Origin: Ariolimax columbianus
Lineage: Eukaryota; Mollusca; Gastropoda; Stylommatophora; Arionidae
Length of the DNA stretch: 64,000 nt
Assembly: GCA_036924085.1 (NCBI GenBank)
Contig: JAVGWX010000005.1
Coordinates: forward strand, 74,372,547-74,436,546
Reading direction: 5' to 3'
Shown: one piece after another, positions 44,165 to 56,450 of the stretch
Layout: each line of letters begins with the position of its first letter
How positions within the stretch are numbered: position 1 is the first letter of the stretch
Notes under the pieces: model-generated
Database searches by the model: none
The model's input: only the letters and a program-made list of their open reading frames with translations
Told to the model about the DNA's origin: nothing
Program-made: the position numbers and the translations under genes

Positions 44165-45735
44165 CTGTGTAGAGATTTACTTTAGCACATTTCTTTCATC
44201 AAAAACACGCCCAGACTTAATGGTCATGCTAATGCATTTTTTTACTTTATTAATTGTGTGGCAACAAGCTTGTAAAAAACTGACTCTGAAGAATGATAGT
44301 GTACTTGTTGGTCTAGTCTAGACAATGCCTGGTATTCGTTAGCCTTGAGATAGATTGATTGATTGATCGATTCTCTGAAAGTGTCACCAGCGGCGTTGTC
44401 TCATGTTGTTCTCTAACTATGTTTTCCGATTGAAACGTCTCATTTGAGAGATGATGTACCGTGAACATGGCCTGGTTGGGTTTACAGTGTCCGGCATCCA
44501 CCCTGACAATGACAGTGTGAAATGGTTTCTATCCCTACGGTGCTTATTGGGTGGGCTCTGCGTTTGACAGAGACTTTAACAGGGCCACGGACACACTGAA
44601 AGTAGAATGTGACTAATGATATTCGTATATCACATGCGATGAAGACGACTCTTTTTGTTCAGCCGTGTGGACTGTTTTTTCTCTTGCTGTGTCCCTTGAA
44701 ATGCGTGACGTGCGCTGTGATTTGGATTAAAGTGAGGAAGAAACTACGCCTTTTGTCAACCTCTCTCTCTCTCTGGCCCTGAGCTACCTTTTGCCAATAT
44801 TTAGTTTTTATCGAGACGACTGGAGATAGCACAGAATGCAGATGTATCCTTAGGGTTTACTCCCAAAGCCTCTCCCGTAAACACGTATCCCGCAAGGCAG
44901 CGGAGAGGAAATGACATTTATATGTGTGTCGTGCCTTTTCCATAATCGCAAGAGGTGGTAGAGGCATCTCTCCCGGGTCTTGTTCTAGTCTTCTATAGTC
45001 GTGTCTAAATTTCAGTCACACAAAAACCGACACTGTTTGCAGCTAGGGCAAAGGTCACTAATCTCGTTTAGTTCAGCCGTGTAAACTAGAATGTGAAAAT
45101 ATGACATCGTAGTTCTAATTCATATAGCCGATGTCGAGACCATGATAATCGGAAGAAAGAAAACAAACGAAACGAAACATTAACCAGTTCAAATGGAAAA
45201 TTACAGTTTCCGTGAACAGTGAGTCGTCGTCGACTAGTGTGAACTCCAGGCAAATCCATGGCCTGGCGGCATCTATAATGAAGGAAACTACAAGAGCAAT
45301 ATAGACCCTCAGCTGGCAAGTTACCAACTTTGCCGCTTTTGTGACTAATAGTTCGGTCTACCATCAACTGTTGTTGTTCTGTAAGCTAATCCCACTGACC
45401 TAGTCCATCTCTTGACTCCTTTTCTACGGTGAAGGGTTACAGTGTATCTTCTTGTATCAGAAGTCGTTCTTGAAAAGGTGAACCAGGGTCTTCCATTGTG
45501 ACTAGACCAATGTGACACCGGCTGTTTCCAGTGAGCACGACGCGTACGGGTAGTTGGAGAAAGGGGCATGAGTTGTGGGGAGTCTTTATCTGCATTTTTC
45601 ACCTGACCCTGATGTTGTTCTTCGCAACCATTATATCGTAGACGGCTCTCCAACTACTACCGTTGCTTACCCCACCATCCACACAAGCCAAAAACGTAAT
45701 GTGGAATAATATGAATAAGTTCCTAGGTTCGCTAG
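44165..45735. other. Spacer, nothing recognised
   Basis: Short minus-strand frames at 45086-45367 and 45345-45653 show no known motif. There is no repeat of note beyond a short (TC)n at 44761-44775. Confidence 0.4.
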
Positions 45736-45764
45736 AAAGCTCTACAAATAAAAATACCGGAATA

Positions 45765-46735
45765 CAAGAATGTATTTATATCATGTTTGTGCTAAGATTA
45801 AGAAGGTTAAGATGGAAGAAGAAGACTAAACATGAAGTCTGAAGATGAAGATGGAAAATGAAGTTGGAAAATGGAAGATGAAGAATACAAGAATGTATTT
45901 ATATCATGTTTGTGCTTAGAGTAAGAAGATTAAAATAGAAGCAGAAGACTTGACATGAAGATTGAAGCTGGAAGATGAAAATGTAAGATGAAAGTTGAAG
46001 AAAGAAGATGAAGATTTAAAATGAAGTTGGAAAATGGAAGATGGAAGATAGAAGATGGAAGATAGAAGACATAAAAATGAAGATGGAAGATGGGTATGAA
46101 GATGAAAGTTAAAGAAAGAAGACGAAGATAGAAGATGAAAATGGAAAATGAAAGACATAAGATGAAGATGAAGATGGAAGATGAAGATGGAAGATGGAAG
46201 ATAGAATATGAAGATGTAGGACATAAGATGGAGATGGACGATAAAGATCGAAGATGGAAGATTAAGATGAAGGACATAAGATGAAGATGTAGGACATAAG
46301 ATGAAGATGGAAGATGAAGCTGTAGGACATAATATGAAGATGGAAGATGAATATGGAAGATAGAAGATGAAAGTTAAAGAAAGAAGATGAAGATGAAGAT
46401 GGAAGATCGAATATAGAAGATAAAAGATGGAAGATAGAAGACATAAGACGAAGACGAAAGATGAAGATGGAAGATAAAAATGTAAGATGATGAAGGAAGA
46501 TGAATATAAAATAGAGGGTATACAGATGGAAGATAAAAGACGTAGATGAAAGATGAAGATGAAGATGAATGATGAAGATGGAAGATGGAAGATGAAGATG
46601 GAAGGTGAAGAATGAAGATTATGATAAATATGAAGATGGTAGATGGAAGATTAAGATGGTATATCAAAATGGAAGATTACAAAGGAAAATTAAGATCGCG
46701 GATTAAGATGGAAGATAAAGGTGTAAAATAATACA
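45765..46735. repeat. Purine-rich GATGAAGATGGAA tract
   Basis: About 970 bp of almost pure purine on plus, built from GAAGATGAAGATGGAAGAT with irregular spacing. A segment of about 45 bp (ATACAAGAATGTATTTATAT and following) is duplicated at about 45763 and 45885. The strand asymmetry is extreme. Confidence 0.85.
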
Positions 46736-46739
46736 TATC

Positions 46740-47335
46740 TAAATTTGTGAATGCATCTATGTTTGACATAAACGAGAGTATAACCACCATCACACTGAAG
46801 CATGTGGTCAGAAGGTACTAAAATTCCAGTGCAGTGGGTCTTATCCTGTGGTACTTGGACCTCTGGAAGTACGCGATGTCCCGACAGGGCCCACGAAGGC
46901 TTAAAGAACAGTTATGAGATTTTACACTTCAAATTAAAAAATTAATGTAAAGATATAAACAAATTGAAATTCATAAACAATACCAGATTCAGTTAAGTGT
47001 GACAACGTTCACATAATTAGATTAATACCGATTAAACAGACGACCCTGTGGGAAATTTTGCAGGTAAGGAAGGTGACCGAACATCATAGTAAGTCAGTCG
47101 TCTGTGATCGCAGACTTTTGTAACCACCGTCACTGAAGCGAATATCAAAAGATGCGGTCCAGACAGTGTCAAAATACTCGACCGGAATATAAATAAAAGT
47201 TTTTAGTGGTCGGAAAAATTTGGGCCAGCGGCTTGATTATTGGTGTCTGGGATCGCTAGAAGAATGAAACTCAGTAAGACGATTGGCTGAGACTGTCTTG
47301 GGAAGGATGGGACAAATATCAACGCTTTAAATTAG
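46740..47335. other. Spacer, nothing recognised
   Basis: No coding similarity or tandem repeat seen. Confidence 0.4.
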
Positions 47336-47339
47336 ATAA

Positions 47340-49480
47340 AAATACATTTTGGCTGAGCATCAAATGGATCGTCGACTGAAATTGAAATGTGAACGTACTG
47401 ATAATGCTGATGGAAGTACATCCTGTTCAATGCTAAATGAAGATTCTTTCAGTCATCTTATGAAGCGCTGCCGTTATAGAAATGGATATCTGTCGATTGA
47501 TTCCACTGGCACAGACCCAGGAGATAATCAACTACCTCAGTCGGTCTTATGTTACGCCTTATAGCCCAACGATGTCATTAAATCAACTAAAATTTCTAAA
47601 ATATCTCGAAAGAAAAGAAAAAAACAGGATAGAAGCTTGTTTGTTTTGTTTTTTTAAGCAAAGAGTGTGAGGTTTGGGGAATTTTTTTTTTTTTCTAAAT
47701 AGACTGCAGAGGAATCAAGATGCTGAGCAGCGCATGAGCTGCAGTGGTCAGCTAGCGTCAGGGCCAGCGAAACAGAGCTGCCAAGACCCTTCTAACCTCC
47801 ACGCGGTGATCCTGGATAACAGGCTGCAACAGAGCAGACTGACTAAGGAGAAGGGATCGAAGAGGGAATGCTAACCCGGTACTAAAAAAATGTTTGCTGA
47901 AGTCGCATGTGTTGGACCGTAAGATGCAAATATCGCAGTCAAGCTGTAAACTACGACACAACGCATTCCGTTCTCTAGACTACATTCTGCTACTTAAGTA
48001 TATTTAGGGTTTGGTAGCGGGAGATTGAGAACGAACGAAGCCAAGCCAAAAAGACTGCAACTGTTTGCAAAAATGAAAGGTCAATAAGGACCACATTTAA
48101 AATTGCCACAATAATAGTGAACCGGGAAAACTAGCTGGAAAACCTATATTAGCAGCTGCCGTAATCATGGTTTCTGCTTTGATCAACTAGAAAGATCTTT
48201 TCTTAACACCGTTGTAAAATTATACAGTTAAGAAGCGAATCGGCGGTTTGTCAGCCAACATCAAGGAACAGCTATTAGAAAGATTTCGCATAGTCCCCCT
48301 ATTTTGCTTTGCAACTGCACGCAGCGCAGATATAACAAACAAAGCGACCTTATTGTGCTACGGTTGATATGAGCACCTGAAAAATATTTTCGAAGGCTTA
48401 TTGTTCATTTCCTCCTGGGTGCACGTTTCAACTAAAGAAGTATTTAACAGCTTAAACGAGTTTATCACATATCAAGACATGGATTGATTGAATGTATAGG
48501 ATTTAGCACAGACGGAGTTGGACTTGCAGCATGAATTAAGGAAATCGTACCGTCTGTGACTTGGTACCATTACAACATATATGGGGATGCATTAGTTAAT
48601 AAGAAGATACCAGAAAAACTAAAGCAGACCTTCAATGATTAAGACAACATTGACAATTATATCACTAGCGATTCACTTAATTCATAATTTTTTTTAGCAG
48701 CTTTGCAAAGATATGGACAGTGAACATTATCAAATTTTTATTACATTGTTAAGTACGTTGGCTATCACAAGGTACAGTTTTGTCTCGTTTTGGAGAATTG
48801 AGAGAGGAGGTAAGAAAATTCCTCAAAGAGTAGCACTCTCACATCAGCGATGGTTTCAGACTTTTACAAGTTAGTAAAACTGTAATTTGTGTCAGAAATC
48901 TGTACACGATTAAATTTGTTTTTCAAAGAAAAAAGCTACAGTTTTTGTTGTTGTTTAAGTTGAAGACAAGATCGAAGAATTGATTAGAAAGTTGGAATTG
49001 TGGCATCATCGAATATTGAATAGTAAATGTGAGACATTTTGAATCTGCATAAATATTCTTGGTTCCACAGAGTTGTCTGATGACCTATCACGCATCACAC
49101 GACATTTGAAAGCTTTGCGACCTAGCTTCTAAAAATATGTTCCTGTTCCAGATACATTCACAAACTGAATAATGTATCCATTTTCAATTGATGTGTGTGA
49201 AGTAGAAGGGGGCGTCACAGCAGCAGAAGAGGACACTCTCCACGGAGGCTGCTCTAAAGTTATAGTTCAAGGAACAGTTCCTTGGAAATTGTCTGGGCCA
49301 ACTTAGAAACAGATTTTCCGGAACTATGGAAAAGGGTTTTGAAAGTATTGATGTCTTCCGTAACGACATACTTTGGTGAAAAATCATTCTCAGAGTCACA
49401 ACTCAGAATATAAGTTTCCGTTAATTCCGATATAACAAAGCGTATAAGTGAAATGCAGTGTCAGCATTCTCATTAAAAGG
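47340..49480 (+). pseudogene. hAT transposase pseudogene, ZBED5/SCAND3-like, split by a SINE
   Basis: The N-terminal BED-type zinc finger region reads RYRNGYLSIDSTGTDPGDN and LPQSVLC (about 47472-47550). After the inserted retroposon, broken frames continue in family order: NYTVKKRIGGLSANIKEQLL (about 48220), ADITNKATLLCYG, TKEVFNSLNEFITYQDMDW, IGFSTDGVG (about 48500), ALVNKKIPEKLKQTF, SLNS.LFAALCKDMDSEHY, SRFGELREEVRKFLKE (about 48820). C-terminal parts include KIEELIRKLELWHHRI, VPVPDTFTN, YPFSIDV and a final dimerisation region near 49380-49470. This is close to a full-length ZBED5/SCAND3-type hAT protein. Frameshifts, stops and the insertion make it non-functional. A domesticated host gene is unlikely given the damage. 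Confidence 0.8.
47709..48051 (+). mobile_element. GAA-tailed SINE-like retroposon, copy G2
   Basis: Collinear with G1 over its length (ATCAAGATGCTGAGCAG near the start, TTGAGAACGAACGAAG near the end), with almost no tail left. Flanks AAATAGACTGCA (47697-47708) and AAAAAGACTGCA (48048-48059) agree in 11 of 12 positions and read as its target-site duplication inside the hAT pseudogene, so the right copy overlaps the last few bases of the call. Confidence 0.85.
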
Positions 49481-49514
49481 AGTCAATGGTTGAGATGAAT
49501 TTAATAAAAATCTG

Positions 49515-49625
49515 GCGACCCAATATACGATACACAAAAACCAATCCGGCTACCCAATATATGATACACAAGAACCAATCATGTGACCCAATATACGATA
49601 CACAAAAACTAATCCGTCATGTACA
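49515..49625. repeat. Short tandem repeat of about 36-41 bp, 3 units
   Basis: CCCAATATACGATACACAAA-like units occur three times. The 81-residue frame across it is repeat-derived. Confidence 0.75.
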
Positions 49626-49629
49626 GAAA

Positions 49630-50266
49630 CCATCTATAGTGTTGGTGCTATCTCTATTGATTTGGGAGCTTTCGTACAAATCCACGAGGGCCACAAGATA
49701 CAAAATATTTCTGCCATGTTTGAATGCTTGAGGTGGGGATTCACACGAGTTGAAGAGCCAAGGACTGTCAGACACCTAGCGTCTGCTACCTATAGCAATC
49801 ACAAATCTGGATGTTGCTTCCACCTAATGACATGTTTAGAGACTACCATAAGCATATGCTAGCTATCTCATATCAGTTTTGACCTACTGACGAGGACGTC
49901 CGAAAAAACCATAGGAAAACAGAATCCGTGAATGTACTCCACTACGACGATAAGACACAGACAGCAACCGCAGACAGAGTGAAGGCGCAGAATTGTGGAG
50001 GTGTCAACGGGGATACCCTAACGATCGCAAGAGGTCACGGGATGAACTGAACTCAACTGAACTGGAGTAAACTGGCTAACCCTTTGTATATCGTGGTTAG
50101 ACTTGACAGGAAATCGGTTGCCAAGAATCAGAACAACAAGACTGCATTTGGTTTACCGTGAACCAGTTTTGGGGGGGAATCGTGAAACTATTTCTATTCA
50201 TTACTGTTTCAGTGGCAATGGTTTCTTGCATGGTAGGTTGCTAGACCCATGCACATCTTTCTCTAG
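49630..50266. other. Spacer, nothing recognised
   Basis: No coding or repeat content recognised. Confidence 0.4.
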
Positions 50267-50276
50267 TCATCCATCT

Positions 50277-50385
50277 TCTTCTTCTTCTTCTTCTCCTTCT
50301 TCGTTCTCAATCTCCCGCTACCAAACCCTGACAGGGCGTAAGTAGCAGAATGTAGTCCAGAGAACGGAATGAGTTTTGTCGTTAA
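50277..50385 (-). mobile_element. GAA-tailed SINE-like retroposon, copy G3, 5'-truncated
   Basis: The minus strand matches the 3' third of G2 (CATTCCGTTCTCTGGACTAC, TTTGGTAGCGGGAGATTGAG) and ends in a GAA-rich tail, seen on plus as the TTC tract at 50277-50303. TCATCCATCT at 50267-50276 and 50386-50395 is a perfect 10-bp target-site duplication. The 5' truncation is typical of LINE-type retroposition. Confidence 0.9.
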
Positions 50386-50399
50386 TCATCCATCTCAAA

Positions 50400-51550
50400 C
50401 TGCCTGAAAGGAAGACCAAAGGTCTAATGTTCAAATACGGGAAATATTTCGGCGTCCATGGTGAGTCGCTTAGATACGATCCACACTTCAAGCGGACGTC
50501 GGAGAGGTGGTTGTCTACCAAGCACACATAGCTTTCAGCCTAGGCGCGAGTCTCTACGGCTACCATTGACCTTTCGATGGTGAGGCATTTACTTCTCCTA
50601 CTTAGCTCCGCACCTGGGTGGTAACGCTTTTAACACACTAATTCGACAGTTGTTTTCTTCTGGACAGCGGATGCAGCAGATGCTGTTGCTCTACCTTTCA
50701 AATATGTCTCGTGATCCATTCATTTTGACAATCCTTATTTCGTTCATACAAAAAATAACCATGGACGAAAATGGAGACAAAATAGGCACGTGACGACTGA
50801 GATAATGAATTATTTGGCTATCTTAAGAGAGTTAAAATTACTCCACCAGTTCACCTGCGCCTGGTAGAATTTCTTCACTTTGACATTCAGAACATGGGAC
50901 AGAACAAAACATTTAGAGAACACCAGATGACGGCCATGGGGGTGTTTTGTTCTATTTAGACAGTCAGATTCTATTGGTCAGTTCCAGTTTTGAGCTGTCA
51001 GTTGAGTGCCATACGACACATACGACGCCATAGAGGGCATCACAGAATGTGCATAGCGGTGTATAACTGTAACTACTGACGTTGTATACATATTTCTAAC
51101 GCGACGATGTGATTAAAAATGTGAACTTTGTATATGAACTCCCCGTTTACTTTATCCCTGCGGAAAGAACCCTACCATGAAGTCGGCACGCCACTGGCGC
51201 ATAGACCAGAGCTGAGTCGATACTCAAGTAAGATAAAACGCGCCTCACGCGTAGCTCGATACTGTCTTCAAGATGCGTATGGCATTTTAACTAACGTTTC
51301 CATTTCCAGAATATCAATTGATACGGGAAGAGTGCAATTTAAGGGCCAGCATAGGAGACAACAAGGGATGACAGATTGATGGAGGAAAGATATAAAACCA
51401 AAGTGTATATGATAGAATGAGAGTCAAGGAAGGAGTGCGCGAAAGAGTGACACGCTGAGAAGGTAGTATACAATACAAAAAGTGATAGGTATATAAAAAC
51501 AGCAGTAATGAGACCGAAGATTGTTAAATGATGGATGTATTAATGGATAG
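50400..51550. other. Spacer, nothing recognised
   Basis: Short frames only (for example 51128-51379 plus). No known motif. Confidence 0.4.
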
Positions 51551-51553
51551 GTT

Positions 51554-51840
51554 GAGAGATTGGTCATTTATAAATTGATGAATGGACAGTTAGATGTACA
51601 CATCCATGTAAGTATGATGTTATGAATGGATAGGTAGATATATGTTTGTATTGAGAGATTGGTCATTTATAAATTGATGAATGGACAGTTTGATGTACAC
51701 ATCCATGTAAGTATGATGTTATGAATGGATAGGTAGATATATGTTTGTATTGAGAGATTGGTCATTTATAAATTGATGAATGGACAGTTAGATGTACACA
51801 TCCATGTACGTATGATGTTATGAATGGATATAGATTGATG
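51554..51840. repeat. 99-bp tandem repeat, about 3 units
   Basis: GAGAGATTGGTCATTTATAA begins units at 51554, 51653 and 51752. Units are nearly identical, so the amplification is recent. GATGGAT-rich degenerate sequence continues to about 52250. Confidence 0.9.
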
Positions 51841-52289
51841 AACGAGTACATTTTTAGATTGCTGGATTCATGAATAAATGAAAAGATGAATGCATTGAAG
51901 ACTGGATAGATTCGTGGATAAATGTATCGATTTGCGGAGCATTGTTACATGTTAAGATGGTTGCGTGGATAACTGGTTGAGTGAATGGATTAAGACATGT
52001 ATAGATGACGCGGATGAATACATGTGTAGAAGAACGGATTGAAAAACATACATGTGGGAGGATGGACAACTAGGTTAAAAATATTTATAGATGACAAATT
52101 GGATACCTGGATCTATTGGTGGATAAATCTATTGATGGATGGATGATGGATCATGTGTAGACAGTTGAATATATACATAAATAGATTAATGAATTGATAC
52201 ATGTATACATGGATAGGCGGATAACTGGTTATATTGATGGATCAATAAAGGTATAGACGAAGGCGCAGTAAGACATTTGAATGGTGTAA

Positions 52290-52805
52290 ATGTTTTAGAG
52301 AAGGCCGTACATCCGTGAGTGATGATCCCAACCGTGGTAGCGCTCAACCCATCACAGTCATTTCTATGAATATCCAGAAAGTTGAATGCTTTATCCTGGA
52401 CAATCAACGCATAACCTGTAAAGGAATTGCACAATATGCAAGTGTTTCTCTGAATACGGTAATCACTATTGTTCATGAACATTAGCATTTTCTGAAGGTT
52501 AGTGCACCTTGGGTGCTAAGACAGCTTTCCGCTTTTGACCGGCAGAATTCTAGCCTGCAATGAATTGAAGAAATCTTTTGACATGGAAGGGAATGACTTT
52601 TTTTATCACTTCATATTACAAACCATACCTCGCTCCAAGCAATTTCCTCCTATTTGAACCCCTAGAAGAATTCATTGGAGGTCAGCATTTCAGCACTGAT
52701 GACGAAGTGACACAGGCTATCCTGGATTGGTTCAGACATACTGGCAAATTTTTCTATCGTTGGGATAAGTACATAAACTTTGCAGGAGATTATATCGACA
52801 AATAA
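52290..52805 (+). pseudogene. Internally deleted mariner-type transposase remnant
   Basis: Plus frames give DDPNRGSAQPITV, then NIQKVECFILDNQRITCKGI and AQYASVSLNTVITIVHEH (about 52360-52480), the helix-turn-helix region of mariner transposases. KVSAPWVLRQLS follows near 52495. After the deletion come YLAPSNFLLFEPLEEFIGGQ and HFSTDDEVTQAILDWF, with RWDKYINFAGDYID to a stop near 52805. The LAPSNFLLF block is the family's SPDLAPSDYHLF with the final catalytic Asp replaced by Asn. The middle with the first two catalytic Asp is missing. No inverted repeats seen. Confidence 0.82.
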
Positions 52806-52856
52806 ATGACATATTGACTACTTGAAAAATGTATCTTTTTCCTGAAAACAATTTGC

Positions 52857-53060
<204 letters not shown>

Positions 53061-53084
53061 AGATTATATATTTTTTTAATTTTG

Positions 53085-53600
53085 TATTTTGTTTGCGTTC
53101 GCCTTATTTATATATTCCCTAAAGGAAGCGCGTGCGCAGTGGTTAACGAGCTGGCTTCGCATCTGAGTGGTCCTGGGTTCATTCCCCACTTGAGGCGGAA
53201 ATGTCTTTTCAGACCGCAATGGCTTCTGGGTCAACCCAGCATTAAATGGGTACCGGTTCAGTCCGGGATATAAAAGCGGCGAGGGAGAGGAGATGGCTAT
53301 CGCCTTCATATAGCCGATCCTTTGAAATGTGAGATCGCTAATAACTAACACCCCTACGGCAGTAATGCTATGGGTTACTTTACTTTCACAATTTGGTGTG
53401 CGTTGCACTGTGGTTTTTATTTTGCCCTTATCGGCCCAGTGCATCCGACTTATGCATGCATTTTATGTAAGAGTCTGCTTCCTCCTGCATTTTCTAAGGG
53501 TTTGCTTCCCCGGGGTAACGGCCGGTGCTGTGATGGATATCGAACCCAGCACCTTCGGTTGTGAGCCGTGTCACTTAACCACTAGCTCACGCAGGCTCCT
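53085..53600 (-). mobile_element. tRNA-derived SINE, family A, copy A3, split by SINE B
   Basis: The minus-strand family A body and head (GGTAACGGCCGGTGCTGTGA on plus, box B and A at about 53535-53590) lie at 53392-53600. Its 3' end (GCGTTCGCCTTATTT on plus) lies at 53095-53119. A family B SINE fills the gap, so B inserted into A near its tail. Confidence 0.85.
53122..53388 (+). mobile_element. tRNA-derived SINE, family B, nested in A3
   Basis: The plus-strand head has box A around TGCGCAGTGGTTAACGAGC (53133-53151) and box B GGTTCATTCCC (53176-53186). A body follows with GACCGCAATGGCTTCTGGGT, ACCGGTTCAGTCCGGGATA and AGGAGATGGCTATCGCC, with an end in TTACTTTACTTTCACA. Only one copy is in the window. 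The target duplication could not be resolved. Confidence 0.75.
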
Positions 53601-53609
53601 GTAGACTAC

Positions 53610-54235
53610 ACACACATATATATATAAATATGAGAATCGTCTGGCTTGTTGTACGCCACAATAGGTTTGATCTGTTCTTTTCTGTCGTTTAAGAATAGAC
53701 CTCACTGCACTCCGAGCATTCCAATGTGTGCTCAGTCTCTCTCAACAAATGGCGAATAGTATGGATGCTGCTGGTTTTTGTAGCTCAGTGATTTCATACA
53801 CCATTGTTCTGTCCTCACATGCGCCTCAGTCCTCTCGACTCTCGTTTAATTTTAAAGTTAAGGATTTCAGTCAGTATTTTCTACTCCAATGCAGCAGGCG
53901 GTTATTGATAGACATCAAATATCACGTCTATCCAAATCCAATGTAGCCGTTTTGCATGTTTGCGTAACCAGCATGTCATCAATTTAGTTGTCTGGAACCC
54001 TAACATGACCACGCTAGTAGATCCACACGAGTCTTTGGAGGCCTCTAAGCTGATATTCACTCATGCCTTAGTCAACCCATATGTACAATCCGAAGGTACC
54101 ATTGAGTTGATGACTGCCCTTTTACTATAACTTTAAATATTATTTATTAAACAAACTCAGGATAAGAACTAGAATAAGTTTAGCCGTGAAACTGCTGTTT
54201 TGACCACTAAAGAATATCTATTCAACTATTTGAAA
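53610..54235. other. Spacer, nothing recognised
   Basis: No recognised coding content. A (TA)n-like run lies near 53612-53625. Confidence 0.4.
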
Positions 54236-54246
54236 ATAGGAGCTGT

Positions 54247-54755
54247 CATACAAAGTACAGAGACGTACAAAGTACAGAGACATACAAAGTACAGGAACAT
54301 ACAAAGAACAGGAACATACAAAGTACAGAGACGTACAAAGTACAGAGACATACAAAGTACAGGAACATACAAAGAACAGGAACATACAAAGTACAGGAAC
54401 ATACAAAGAACAGGAACATACAAAGTACAGAGATATACAAAGTACAGGAACATAAAAAGTAGAGAGATATACAAAGTACAGGAAGATACAAAGTACAGAG
54501 ACATACAAAGTACAGAGATATAAAAAGTACAGGAACATACAAAGTACAGAGACATACATTCCAAGTACAGAGACATACAAAGTACAGAGACTTAAAAAGG
54601 ACAGGAACATACAAAGTACAGAGACATACATTCCAAGTACAGAGACATACAAAGTACAGAGACATACAAAGTACAGAAACATACATACAAAGTACAGAAA
54701 CATACAAAGTACAGAGACATACAAAGTACAGAGACAGACAAAGTACAGAAACAGT
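54247..54755. repeat. 16-bp tandem repeat (ACAAAGTACAGAGACAT)
   Basis: About 30 units of ACATACAAAGTACAGA with GAGAC, GGAAC and GATAT variants. Because 16 is not a multiple of three, the repeat is open in several frames on minus and gives three overlapping Tyr/Cys/Leu-rich frames, none of them a real protein. Confidence 0.9.
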
Positions 54756-54759
54756 GCTT

Positions 54760-55710
54760 GAGACTGTCACCAATACCATCCACAGACACGCCCCATCATT
54801 TTTGAAATGCTTAAAACATCACTGTTTTTCTGTATGTGTATTCATTATGACTCATTAAAAAGTCCAAAGAAGGAGACCCCAGCATAAGGATTAAAGCACG
54901 AAACAGATTCTGATAATTATGACACATAGAAAGTACACATGGCCGTTTTCTAAGCCATCCTTGGGAAAAGCGATATGAAGATACCAATAACTTCAGGCTA
55001 ACAACTTTGTTATATTATTATTTTCATGTTTCCTCTTGAAAGGGTAACGAATAGAATGCTCCAACATTCGAGGATAAAAAAAAGCAAAAATAACATTTGA
55101 CGGCTTAAAGCCTACAATGAAAATATCTCGAATTGTGTTTTATTTTCATATATGCGCCAACTTGTGTGCTGTCTGTCCTCGTGCGCTAGAATCAATTGTT
55201 ACCGCCCGGTCTGTCTGGAGTGTTTTTTATTAGACATATCATACAACTATAATCTCATACTTGCCTCTCTGCTCTTATGTCTGTCTGTCTGCTCTTATGT
55301 CTATCTGTTTGCTCTTATGTCTGTCTGTCTGCTCTTATGCCTGTCTGCTTGCCTCGGGTTTTCACTTGTCATAATCTGTCGTATTGTCAGATAGTCCTTT
55401 TCAAGCTTAGTAAGTATATGTGCAATCCCATTCTACTGTCTCTTTTTTTCTGATTTATTTATTCGCGCTTTTATTATCCCTTCGCTGGGACTAGAATCAC
55501 GTTAATTCAATGAGGGGAGATAACGGCGTACTATGGACAGGGGCGTAACTACACCTAGGGTGGACAGCGGCACATGCTCGGCACGACCAACACCGAGTCA
55601 ACCTAGAAATATGCTTTGATTTCTTCTTCTGCTTCTTTTTATTGTATTAGCTCATTGTTTTTTATACCTTCAAACGAGTTTCCTTCATGACATAACTGTT
55701 GTTTAGAGTG
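54760..55710. other. Spacer with a short CTCTTATGTCTGTCTG repeat
   Basis: Four units of about 24 bp of TCTGCTCTTATGTCTGTC lie at 55262-55345. Nothing else recognised. Confidence 0.5.
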
Positions 55711-55924
55711 CTCTAGATCAGTGTTACCCAATCTTCGACACCTGTGGATTTGTGAAAATTGGAAAACATTTTCGCGAAACGCTCAGACAGAATTTTTTTT
55801 TTAATTCATGTGGTATTTTCTGCATCGTTTTAAAATCAAATATTATAAAATTAAAGTTGTATAGTTATTTAAAATTCAAGAAACCGAGCGGTAAATAAAA
55901 ATGCTAATAATAACACGTCTTCAA

Positions 55925-56170
55925 CTTTTGAGAAAGTAATCATCATCATGTAGCATGTTTCTTTGGAGAAAGTCGCTCTCATAACAGCCGATTAAGACAC
56001 AATCCCTAGCCAGGTCTCCCGCCTCTGCCACTGTCAATCCCAGAGCCTCTGTAATGTTCCCTGTCCATCTTCTCCTCGGTCTGCCTCTTCTGCTAGGTAC
56101 CATAGCCTCCAGTATTATTCTTTCTAAATCATTGTATCGTTTGATGTGGAGGATTTTAATCTCAAAATTT
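55925..56170 (-). pseudogene. LINE C-terminal fragment
   Basis: The minus strand reads ILHIKRYNDLERIILEAMVP then SRRGRPRRRWTGNI and LGLTVAEAGDLARD. This is the G.R.RGRPRRRW...I..W.GL...EA C-terminus common to several endonuclease-type LINEs. Only the last 75 codons or so survive. Confidence 0.75.
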
Positions 56171-56192
56171 AATTCAAATAAAATTAACTCGG

Positions 56193-56270
56193 ATGAGCGT
56201 GGCCGACTGGTTTCTATGCCTTCTTGCCGACACGGAGGGCAGTTGTTCGAATGCCCGTGTATGGCATATG
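56193..56270 (+). mobile_element. tRNA-like SINE head (Ser/Leu-type), tentative
   Basis: Box A TGGCCGACTGG (56200-56210) and box B GTTCGAATGCC (56245-56255) sit in a tRNA-sized region followed by a T-run. Arms do not pair well, so it is not a functional tRNA. Only one copy was seen, so a SINE is likely but unproven. Confidence 0.4.
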
Positions 56271-56394
56271 TTTTTTTTTCTTTTGGGGGTGAAATAAATC
56301 AACATAGACAGCAGTGGCGAAGCGGTCTGTAGTCTTCAGCCTTCAAAACCCCTTGACTACCCCAGCAATGGGAACATTGTCGTATGACAGTTTG

Positions 56395-56450
56395 TTTGTT
56401 TGTTTTTGTTTGTTTGTTTGTTTGTTTGTTTTGTTGTTTGTTTTTTTTAA
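56395..56450. repeat. (TTTG)n microsatellite
   Basis: GTTTGTTTGTTT-type repeats with a following T-run. Confidence 0.85.

Noticed and set aside
43166..44172. Proteins of up to 247 residues across the 24-bp satellite
   Set aside because: The frames follow the 24-bp unit on both strands and break exactly at the 1-bp shortened units.
47472..49480. A domesticated host ZBED gene
   Set aside because: Several frameshifts and stops plus an inserted retroposon; no exon-like intact blocks.
54218..54779. Tyr/Cys-rich membrane-like proteins on minus
   Set aside because: The 16-bp repeat is open in all three minus frames, giving the same peptide three times. This is composition, not membrane segments.
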